From NCBI GenBank assembly GCA_001563325.1, contig LRSK01000266.1, forward strand, positions 1 through 9,467: a stretch of 9,467 nt of DNA. Direction: 5' to 3'. Positions 1 to 5,464 of the stretch are shown piece by piece. This DNA is from Candidatus Thorarchaeota archaeon SMTZ1-83 (GTDB lineage Archaea > Asgardarchaeota > Thorarchaeia > Thorarchaeales > Thorarchaeaceae). The notes beneath the pieces are model-generated. The model worked only from the letters and a program-made list of their open reading frames with translations. It had not been told where the DNA came from and made no database searches. A program made the translations under genes and the position numbers. How positions within the stretch are numbered: position 1 is the stretch's first letter; the number at the start of each line of letters is the position of its first letter.

Positions 1-15
1 GTAGATTGGACATCT

Positions 16-20
16 AAAAA
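16..20 (-). terminator. possible T-run terminator after the UPF0200 gene
   Basis: On the minus strand a run of five T residues lies about 10 bases past the stop codon of the leftward UPF0200 gene. Archaeal RNA polymerase commonly terminates at short T runs without a hairpin. The tract is short and at the window edge, so this is only a candidate. Confidence 0.25.
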
Positions 21-30
21 TGACGTTCAT

Positions 31-570
31 TTACATGAACCTCTGAACAAGAGTCCTAGACTCATTCCGGAGCTCTTCTATGGTTCTTTCATTAACCACA
101 ACAATATCACTTAGAGCGATTACTGCTCCAAGACCAACGGATATCTCGCGAAGATCACGTTCTCTGAACGTAGACCAGTCTTGCGGATCGTCTTTTCGAC
201 TGCGTTGCTTGAGGCGCAAGAAACGTGCTTTTGGAGAAGAATGAACGCAAACTATACATACTTCATCCACGCAATCATCAAAAATATCGACCTCAGCAAG
301 GCTTCTGCATCCCTCAATCACAACTATTTCGGAATCTGAGTTTCTTAGACTTTCCACACACCGTATAGCCACCGCACCTGGACCATCCCGATCACGAAGC
401 TCCAACATGACTAGTTTGTTATTCTCAGGGTTGACATCCATACCACGTCGTTCCACTTCTTTGCGAATGATATCACCCATGACAATGACTGGAATTCCAG
501 CGCTTTGAAAGGCATTTGCAACTTCACTTTTGCCAGCCCCGGGCATCCCTGTTAGAATTACGAGCTTCAT
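31..570 (-). CDS. UPF0200 family P-loop nucleotide-kinase-like protein
   Basis: The protein is about 179 residues and matches the archaeal UPF0200 family (MJ1399-like), small P-loop proteins distantly related to dephospho-CoA kinase and adenylate kinase. The exact substrate is not established. It has a Walker A loop GMPGAGKS at residues 8-15, the family signature GDIIRKEVERRG near 31-42, a VIEGCRSLAEV strand/helix near 83-93 in the Walker B region, a basic lid-like stretch RFLRLKQRSRKDDP, and a GAVIALSDIVVVNE segment near the end. An open frame extends 10 codons upstream to a GTG at 600. The ATG at 570 is preferred because the family normally begins with a short M-x-L-V-I-L-T-G strand directly before the P-loop, and an AAGGGA Shine-Dalgarno-like stretch lies 8 bases upstream of it. 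The length is normal for the family. A role in CoA synthesis should not be assumed: the experimentally known archaeal dephospho-CoA kinase is the unrelated DUF359 family. Confidence 0.88.
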   Translation of the reverse strand: MKLVILTGMPGAGKSEVANAFQSAGIPVIVMGDIIRKEVERRGMDVNPENNKLVMLELRDRDGPGAVAIRCVESLRNSDSEIVVIEGCRSLAEVDIFDDCVDEVCIVCVHSSPKARFLRLKQRSRKDDPQDWSTFRERDLREISVGLGAVIALSDIVVVNERTIEELRNESRTLVQRFM

Positions 571-620
571 GGTCAGATTCCCTTGGATGCGAATTGGCAC
601 TCCACTTTGCCGCTTATTGT

Positions 621-671
621 AAGCTGTACAAACTTATACATCAGCTTGTACGCCCAGAAACGGCACTGGGC
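621..671. repeat. inverted repeats at the 3' end of the tnpB remnant
   Basis: Two hairpin-forming inverted repeats follow each other. AAGCTG (621-626) pairs with CAGCTT (642-647), and the offset pair GTACAA (626-631) with TTGTAC (646-651) overlaps it. GCCCAG (652-657) pairs with CTGGGC (666-671) around an 8-base loop. Subterminal hairpins and structured guide RNA (omegaRNA) overlapping the 3' end of tnpB are typical of IS200/IS605 elements. This position, at the 3' end of a tnpB fragment, is where they are expected. The exact element boundary cannot be set from one copy. Confidence 0.5.
631..638 (-). promoter_or_regulatory. TATA-like box for the UPF0200 gene
   Basis: On the minus strand the sequence reads TATAAGTT, about 61 bases upstream of the preferred ATG at 570. 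A start site 25 bases downstream (near 607) would give a leader of about 37 bases containing the AAGGGA ribosome-binding site. The box lies inside the loop of the inverted repeat at the end of the transposon remnant. Only sequence resemblance and spacing support it. Confidence 0.4.
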
Positions 672-1036
672 TTTATAGGTTGTTGAACATACATTATATT
701 TCGTGCAGCATTCACATCAGCGTGAAAGTATTCATCGCACTTCGGGCAGTGGAAGTACTCTCCGCCTCTCTTCTCAGCAGTTGAGGTTTCACCCTCCACT
801 CGAATCCCTCTCTCACCGCAGACATGACAGGTCTGAGATGTCCAGGCGGGGTTTACCAGCCAGATTCCTCCATTCCTATGACCGAGAGCCTCGCGTCTAT
901 ACCGGACGCCTTCTAGCATCTTCCCCCACAGATTCGTGGAGAGGTTCCAGCTGTGTCTTCTCATTCCTCCCTTGCCCTGGAAGGAGCGGAGGTCTTCAAA
1001 GCAGATGGTCTTCACACCGTGATGCTCACAGAACCC
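641..1036 (-). pseudogene. tnpB: IS200/IS605-family tnpB remnant (C-terminal third)
   Basis: This is the 3' end of an RNA-guided TnpB nuclease gene, the ancestor type of Cas12. The open stretch encodes a TICFEDLRSF segment holding the RuvC-II glutamate, then the conserved NPAWTSQTCHVCG zinc-ribbon start (C-x2-C), a second FHCPKC pair, and FHADVNAARNI carrying the RuvC-III aspartate. An intact TnpB is about 350-450 residues. Here only about 125-130 remain. The N-terminal RNA-binding part and the RuvC-I aspartate are missing. In-frame stops occur just upstream, at about 1037-1042 (two TGA codons) and 1055-1057 (TAG). Matchable protein sequence continues a little above the GTG at 1015 (GFCEHHGV), showing that the GTG is not a real start. 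No tnpA is present. The gene cannot make an active nuclease, though the 3' end still carries the hairpins from which a guide RNA scaffold would be transcribed. Confidence 0.88.
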
Positions 1037-1188
1037 TCATCATCGGCGACTCTCCTATGCACGATGACATCAGGGTCATAGTCCGTCATAGTTCGGCAGA
1101 GTTTCATATTGAGCTGATTCATGTCCCTTTCTTGAGGGGTTGGTCGAAAAGGTTCAAGAATCTGGGGACTGGTTTGACCTGAAAACAT
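1012..1188 (-). CDS. small ORF of 58 residues, function unknown
   Basis: I do not recognise this ORF. It begins with ATG at 1188 and ends with TGA at 1012, touching the tnpB remnant. The product starts MFSGQTSPQI and ends DDEGSVSITV, is hydrophilic and acidic towards the end, and has no signal peptide or membrane segment. Its codon use looks plausible, without runs of rare-looking residues. No strong Shine-Dalgarno sequence precedes it. A CATAAATCC stretch near 1232-1240 could be a TATA box. It may be a genuine small gene, a frameshifted piece of the broken element, or chance. Confidence 0.22.
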   Translation of the reverse strand: MFSGQTSPQILEPFRPTPQERDMNQLNMKLCRTMTDYDPDVIVHRRVADDEGSVSITV

Positions 1189-1264
1189 GCAACTTTACTC
1201 AATCGGAAAAATGCCTAGGATTGAATAGGATTTATGGTGCTTTCCTACCCTTGCGGTCGCCAGT

Positions 1265-1274
1265 CTAATATAAC
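1265..1274 (+). promoter_or_regulatory. TATA-like box for thpR
   Basis: The sequence TAATATAAC lies about 42 bases before the preferred ATG at 1316. A start site roughly 25 bases further on (near 1297) gives a short leader carrying the GAGGTG ribosome-binding site. A second TATA-like stretch, GTTATAGT at 1289-1296, is a less likely alternative. Confidence 0.4.
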
Positions 1275-1304
1275 ACTATGTTTCCTGGGTTATAGTCAGT
1301 CAGT

Positions 1305-1310
1305 GAGGTG
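1305..1310 (+). promoter_or_regulatory. Shine-Dalgarno site that sets the thpR start
   Basis: GAGGTG lies 5 bases before the ATG at 1316. It overlaps the upstream GTG at 1310, which therefore has no room for its own site. This favours ATG 1316 as the start codon. Confidence 0.55.
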
Positions 1311-1315
1311 TGACG

Positions 1316-1879
1316 ATGTCTTCTATGAGTAGAATATTTCTCAGCATTGACATTGAAGATGAAACGCTTCTCTCAAGAATTGCGAACATTCAGTCAGAGC
1401 TAGATAGGCAATCAGCGAAAATTAAACTGGTTGAAAGAGAAAATATCCATTTCACATTGAGATTTCTTGGAGACACACCACATACGAAGATCGAGATGAT
1501 TAGAGAGGAGCTCTCATTGGTCCAATTCAGACCCTTCACAATTCGGATTGAGGGCATTGGTGCTTTCCCAAGTACTAGTCGTCCAAGAGTAATATGGGTA
1601 GGGGTAACTGAAAATGCGGACAGGCTCACCAAACTGAAATTGGAAATAGATGACCTCCTTGGGAATTTAAGCTATCCACGTGACAAGAAGTTTCATGCAC
1701 ATGCCACAATTGCAAGAGTCAGGGCGGTACGTGATCGTAGTCAGACAATGAAGAACATTGAGAGTCTGGTAAGGGCACCAGTAGGAACAATGTCGGTTGA
1801 GTGTTTCAGGATGACAAAAAGTACCTTGACCTCATCAGGACCAGTCTATGAAACTCTGTGGGAGGTACCATCTTCGTGA
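1316..1879 (+). CDS. thpR: RNA 2',3'-cyclic phosphodiesterase (2H family)
   Basis: The 187-residue product belongs to the ThpR/LigT group of the 2H phosphoesterase superfamily. Family members open 2',3'-cyclic phosphate RNA ends to 2'-phosphates and were first noted for joining tRNA halves in vitro. The two catalytic H-x-T-x motifs are both present: HFTL at about residues 45-48, followed by RFLGDT, and HATI at about 129-132, followed by ARVR. Between them, RPRVIWVGV is the usual central strand. The length matches the family norm of 175-190. The frame opens at a GTG at 1310, but ATG 1316 has a well-placed GAGGTG. A further ATG at 1325 is possible. The gene converges on an intron-bearing tRNA gene 6 bases downstream. 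This is suggestive because tRNA splicing produces 2',3'-cyclic phosphate ends, but adjacency alone does not show a functional link. Confidence 0.92.
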   Translation: MSSMSRIFLSIDIEDETLLSRIANIQSELDRQSAKIKLVERENIHFTLRFLGDTPHTKIEMIREELSLVQFRPFTIRIEGIGAFPSTSRPRVIWVGVTENADRLTKLKLEIDDLLGNLSYPRDKKFHAHATIARVRAVRDRSQTMKNIESLVRAPVGTMSVECFRMTKSTLTSSGPVYETLWEVPSS

Positions 1880-1885
1880 AAGGAG

Positions 1886-1994
1886 TGGTGGGCCGGGGGC
1901 GACTTGAACGCCCGATCTCTTGCATTCTGTGACTTGAGGCCCTAGGCCCTTAGCCGCCCCAAGCAAGAATCATACCAAGCTAGACTACCGACCC
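1886..1994 (-). tRNA. tRNA-Pro(GGG) with a 32-base intron
   Basis: All cloverleaf parts can be traced on the minus strand. The acceptor stem is GGGTCGG/CCGGCCC (one U-G pair), with A73 and an encoded CCA at 1886-1888. The D arm is GTC...GAT with GG in the loop, the anticodon stem CTTGC/GCAAG, and the T arm GGGCG-TTCAAGT-CGCCC. Removing bases 1925-1956 gives an anticodon loop TTGGGGT, hence anticodon GGG, which reads proline CCC/CCU codons. The mature length is 77 with CCA. The body resembles ordinary archaeal and eukaryotic tRNA-Pro, including TCTAG...GGTATGATT around the D arm. It is transcribed towards thpR, and the two 3' ends are only 6 bases apart. Confidence 0.92.
1925..1956 (-). other. 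archaeal tRNA intron at position 37/38
   Basis: The intron sits one base 3' of the anticodon, the canonical site. A bulge-helix-bulge can be drawn. The 5' bulge GGC is cut after GG and the 3' bulge AAT after AA. Loop bases TTGG face ACAG in the intron (U-G, U-A, G-C and one G-A mismatch), and an inner helix GGCT/AGTC closes the fold. The mismatch makes the central helix weak. An alternative 8-pair fold, CTTGGGGC with GCCTCAAG, buries the anticodon in the precursor. Confidence 0.75.
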
Positions 1995-2020
1995 TGCAGT
2001 CGTTGTCGTGAACCGATGTC

Positions 2021-2028
2021 AAGATAAA
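2021..2028 (-). promoter_or_regulatory. TATA-like box for tRNA-Pro
   Basis: The minus strand reads TTTATCTT, centred about 30 bases upstream of the mature tRNA 5' end at 1994. This is the expected spacing for an archaeal tRNA promoter with a leader of a few bases. Confidence 0.45.
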
Positions 2029-2096
2029 CGTTATTGCAAAGCATTACTGGAACACGTGTTCGAATAGATGACGACCAATTGGTTTCGGGGTCTACA

Positions 2097-2104
2097 CTTA
2101 TCTA
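2097..2104 (+). promoter_or_regulatory. TATA-like box for the deacetylase gene
   Basis: CTTATCTA ends about 36 bases before the ATG at 2140, predicting a start site near 2127 and a very short leader. It lies inside the upstream extension of the open frame (from 2068), which argues that the extension is not translated. Confidence 0.38.
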
Positions 2105-2139
2105 CGGGAAATGAATCAAGCAGACAAAGGGGTATAGTA

Positions 2140-3195
2140 ATGACCACGGACCTCCTCTATCATGAAATATTCACCAAGCATGTGATGTCACCGAGTCATC
2201 CGGAAAGCCCTGAAAGATTGTTGTCGGCTATGAAACACATCCAAGAAACTGGACTTCTTGAGGAATCCAAAGTTAATGTGGTTGAGGGCATGCCTGCCAA
2301 TCTAGATTTGATTTATTCTATTCATGCAAAGCAGTACATAGATATGGTCAAATCCAAGTCTGAGAGTGGGGGCGGGTATTTTACACTTGACACTGCTGTC
2401 AACAAATACACCTATGATGCCGCAATGATGGCTGCTGGCGCTGGTACATTGGCTATGGACAGAATCATGGATGGCACCTCTAATAATGCATACGTGTTGT
2501 GTCGCCCACCAGGACATCATGCAGAATATGATAGAGCCCTCGGTTTCTGTTTCATCAATAATGTGGCTGTTGCAGCGAAACATCTCATTCAACAACATGG
2601 AGCCCAGAGAGTGCTGATTGTGGACTATGATGCCCATCATGGAAACGGAACCCAGAATGCATTCTATACGATCAATAAGGTCCTCTATATAGGGCTTCAT
2701 CAAGATGGGCGAACCCTCTTCCCAGGCTCGGGATTTCCTGATGAGATTGGTTCCGGAGAGGGAGAGGGCTACAATGTCAATCTTGCAATGTATCCAGGAG
2801 CAGGCGATAGATCCTATGACATCGCATTTTCCGAAATCGTGGAAAAGATCAGTGAGTCATATAGACCCGAGTTTGTGCTTGTTTCATGCGGTTTTGATGG
2901 ACATTTCAGTGATCCGTTGACCGTATTGGGTTTGACCACCTCTGGAATGGCAATGATGAACTCTAGACTAAATTCAATGGCAAAGAATCTCTGTGGAGGA
3001 AAATTGGCATTCTTCCTTGAGGGCGGTTATGATCTTGATATTGTAGGAAAGTGTTCACGTAATATTATAGAAGAACTCAGTGGTACCGAAGTAACATCAT
3101 ATTCCGATACACATGATGAAAGTGAGAATTGTACACAATACACAAGAGAGCTCATTGATAGGTTAAGAAGAAGTTTGAGTGGTATTCACTTCTAG
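2140..3195 (+). CDS. histone deacetylase family zinc amidohydrolase
   Basis: The 351-residue product has the full arginase/deacetylase fold signature shared by class II histone deacetylases, acetoin-utilisation protein AcuC and acetylpolyamine amidohydrolases. From the ATG at 2140 these parts are visible: the N-terminal HPESPERL that follows the first strand; RPPGHHA with the catalytic His pair at 126-127; DYDAHHGNGTQ with zinc ligands Asp164 and His166; GFDGHFSDPL with the third zinc ligand Asp253; and LEGGYD with the transition-state Tyr297. Every catalytic residue is intact, so an active enzyme is likely. The substrate (acetyl-lysine on Alba or histone, or acetylpolyamine) cannot be told from sequence. 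An ATG at 2068 would add 24 residues, but a TATA-like box lies inside that stretch, and MTTDLLYHE is the normal family beginning with AAAGGGG just upstream. The stop overlaps that of the converging hel308. Confidence 0.9.
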   Translation: MTTDLLYHEIFTKHVMSPSHPESPERLLSAMKHIQETGLLEESKVNVVEGMPANLDLIYSIHAKQYIDMVKSKSESGGGYFTLDTAVNKYTYDAAMMAAGAGTLAMDRIMDGTSNNAYVLCRPPGHHAEYDRALGFCFINNVAVAAKHLIQQHGAQRVLIVDYDAHHGNGTQNAFYTINKVLYIGLHQDGRTLFPGSGFPDEIGSGEGEGYNVNLAMYPGAGDRSYDIAFSEIVEKISESYRPEFVLVSCGFDGHFSDPLTVLGLTTSGMAMMNSRLNSMAKNLCGGKLAFFLEGGYDLDIVGKCSRNIIEELSGTEVTSYSDTHDESENCTQYTRELIDRLRRSLSGIHF

Positions 3196-5441
3196 TCATT
3201 CTCGATTTCAAAGTCCTCAAGAAGAGTCTGAATTGAAAAAGAGTCTTGGTCATTTTCAGGCTCAATAAGAATAGCTTCATTTTCCGTGACGGGTAGATCC
3301 ACTCCAAGCTGCCGCTTTATTGACCTAGCTAATGAAGTGCCTATTGTTGGTATACGGGCGATTTTTTCAAGCGATGCATGATAGAGATCAGACTGATTCT
3401 TCAAACCATTGGCATATAACATCCTACCCCTTATACGACCGACTCCTCTGAGGCGGACAAGGTCCAGTAGCTCTTTTTGTACGCCGTATTTGAGACGAAA
3501 CCGAAGATTGTAGAGCAATGGAATGTGTTGTGTAGCATTGATTACTTTTGCAATCTCTGATGTTGAATAGACTAACCACTCTGCAGTCTGAACATACCTG
3601 TGAACGTCGCCCATACCAACACTAAATCCTTCAGTAATCTCACGTTCAGAACTCTCAGAGATCCACTCTTCCAACAGTCGTGCTGTCTTCACTTCTGCAA
3701 GAAACCGTGCGTAGTCCTCTATTTCATCTATTGGCGGTTCAATCATTAAGTCACTACTGTGTTCTTCGACGAAGTAGTCATACTCGTCAAATTCGGATTT
3801 AGTCAGGTAGGCGATTTGCTGGTCAGGAGTGTGGCAGATGAGATGAAGAACACCAATAGTAGTTACTTCTTTGGCTTCAGCAAGTACATCACGAAGTAGT
3901 ATGGCGGTATAGGGATCAATGTATAGTCTAGATGTCCTCTTGCCCAAAGGAGTAGCGGAATATACACCAGATTCAGTACAATCAATCAATTGGCCATCTT
4001 CAAGGAAAATCAGTGCTGATGAAACATGGTGTTGGATTTCAAGCGGGTCGAATTGGTGTGAGAAGAATGTGCCTTTGATTAATGAGTCAACTTCCTCCCT
4101 GTTCTGTGTCATCTCAGTCGCAATAGATGCCAGCAGATGAGAACGGAGAGCGGATGGTGATGCGAGCTTTGATGTGATTCTCTCTGGCTCAGCTAACACG
4201 TATTCATCTGTGAGTGAGTCACGCTCTTGCTCGGATTTCGCAATGAGTATTGCCTCTCCATAGCTGTCATATTTGGGCCGGCCAGCTCTTCCTGCCATCT
4301 GCTTGTACTCAAGGACAGGGATAGTATAGCTGCCTCTACCTTGCTCAAAGCGGCGATAGTCACGAATGATAACACGTCTAGCTGGTAGATTTACACCAGC
4401 AGCGAGGGTAGGGGTTGCTATAACGACCTTCAACATGTCATCTTTAAAGAAGTCCTCAACAAGTGTCCTTTCGCTGTTGTCGAGCCCAGCATGGTGAAAG
4501 GCCACTCCTGAAGCAATAACCCGAGCAAGGATCTTTGTTGCTTCTGGAGCTGAGGGTCTTGCGGACAACTTCTTAGCTACTTTCGTCAGCAGTTCTAATG
4601 CATTTATATTGAGATAAGGACGAACTGACGAAGCAATCTTCTTGGCGACGGCAACAGTCGCTCGCCTGCTTGATACAAAGACAAGAGCCTGTCCCTTTTC
4701 TTCCAGAATATCACAAATCACGTCACTAACGATCTCAGGTCGCCTTCTTGGAATGGACTTGGACATGCCATCAAGAATGAATGATATCTTGTTATCAAAA
4801 TATACCCCCTCTCTCAAAGGCACTGGTCTCCATGTACTTGTGACAAGTTCTGCATTCAACCACTCAGCAATTCTATCTGAATTGGAAATTGTAGCGCTTA
4901 ATGCCACAATTTGTACATCTGGAATGCCCTGCATCATTTTGGCGATAAGCATTTCCAAGGTGGGACCGCGATTTGAATCATTAACCAGATGGACCTCATC
5001 TACAACAATGATTCCTACTTCTTCAAGCCATTGAGTCTTATGACGTACCAATGAGTCAGCTCTTTCTGTAGTCAGTACAACTATGTCGGCGTCTTTGAGA
5101 CGGGTACCTGGAGAGTCGTAGTCCCCTATAGACATTGATATAGTAATCCCTAGTGATTCATATTTCTTGAATTCAGAGTACTTCTCCCGTGCAAGTGAGC
5201 GTAATGGAACAAGATACAGTGCTTTGCCATGACCTTCCAGAATGCTCTTGAGCATGCATATCTCAGCTACTAACGTCTTTCCAGCACTTGTGGGAACAGC
5301 TAGAACAAGATTCCTGCCTTCCAATACTCCTGTATTAAATGCAGACTCTTGAGGTGGAAAGAGTGTAGATATTCCATTGTCTTGAAGCAGTTTGATGACC
5401 TTCTTGTTTATCGACAAGCTCTCAAGTTGCGTTTCGGTCAT
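3192..5441 (-). CDS. hel308: Hel308-family superfamily 2 DNA helicase
   Basis: Hel308 (Hjm) unwinds DNA 3'-5', preferring lagging strands at stalled forks, and is related to metazoan HELQ/PolQ helicases. The 749-residue protein has the complete motif set: F28-P-P-Q31 Q motif, Walker A AVPTSAGKT at 48-56 (Lys55), DEVH at 148-151, LSATIS at 181-186, FVSSRR at 255-260, ATPTLAAGVNLPARR at 342-356 and QMAGRAGRP at 381-389. A winged-helix and ratchet region follows. Helix-hairpin-helix elements occur near 660-685 (RLRGVGRIRGRML) and 694-708 (IARIPTIGTSLAR). The acidic tail ends QTLLEDFEIEND. Length is close to the family norm of about 700-720 plus this tail. It begins 23 bases after the mcm stop, so it is probably cotranscribed with mcm. 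GGAG abuts the start codon directly, too close to be a good ribosome-binding site, so translation may depend on coupling to mcm. Confidence 0.95.
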   Translation of the reverse strand: MTETQLESLSINKKVIKLLQDNGISTLFPPQESAFNTGVLEGRNLVLAVPTSAGKTLVAEICMLKSILEGHGKALYLVPLRSLAREKYSEFKKYESLGITISMSIGDYDSPGTRLKDADIVVLTTERADSLVRHKTQWLEEVGIIVVDEVHLVNDSNRGPTLEMLIAKMMQGIPDVQIVALSATISNSDRIAEWLNAELVTSTWRPVPLREGVYFDNKISFILDGMSKSIPRRRPEIVSDVICDILEEKGQALVFVSSRRATVAVAKKIASSVRPYLNINALELLTKVAKKLSARPSAPEATKILARVIASGVAFHHAGLDNSERTLVEDFFKDDMLKVVIATPTLAAGVNLPARRVIIRDYRRFEQGRGSYTIPVLEYKQMAGRAGRPKYDSYGEAILIAKSEQERDSLTDEYVLAEPERITSKLASPSALRSHLLASIATEMTQNREEVDSLIKGTFFSHQFDPLEIQHHVSSALIFLEDGQLIDCTESGVYSATPLGKRTSRLYIDPYTAILLRDVLAEAKEVTTIGVLHLICHTPDQQIAYLTKSEFDEYDYFVEEHSSDLMIEPPIDEIEDYARFLAEVKTARLLEEWISESSEREITEGFSVGMGDVHRYVQTAEWLVYSTSEIAKVINATQHIPLLYNLRFRLKYGVQKELLDLVRLRGVGRIRGRMLYANGLKNQSDLYHASLEKIARIPTIGTSLARSIKRQLGVDLPVTENEAILIEPENDQDSFSIQTLLEDFEIEND

Positions 5442-5464
5442 CTCCGTTGCAAAACCTGATTCTA

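Noticed and set aside
31..600. Naming the UPF0200 protein dephospho-CoA kinase
   Set aside because: Only a distant fold relation exists, and known archaeal dephospho-CoA kinase belongs to another family.
641..1015. The tnpB frame as an intact small gene from GTG 1015
   Set aside because: Homologous residues continue upstream of the GTG, and the RuvC-I part is missing, so it is a truncated remnant.
703..1182. A 159-codon plus-strand open frame rich in Ser, Arg and His
   Set aside because: It lies opposite the tnpB remnant, whose minus-strand frame gives clear conserved motifs. The plus-strand product is low-complexity and looks like an antisense shadow.
2068..2139. Upstream start of the deacetylase gene
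   Set aside because: The extra 24 residues are unlike the family and contain a TATA-like box close to the better start at 2140.
2302..2703. A 133-codon minus-strand frame
   Set aside because: It is antisense to the deacetylase core, which has all catalytic motifs on the plus strand.
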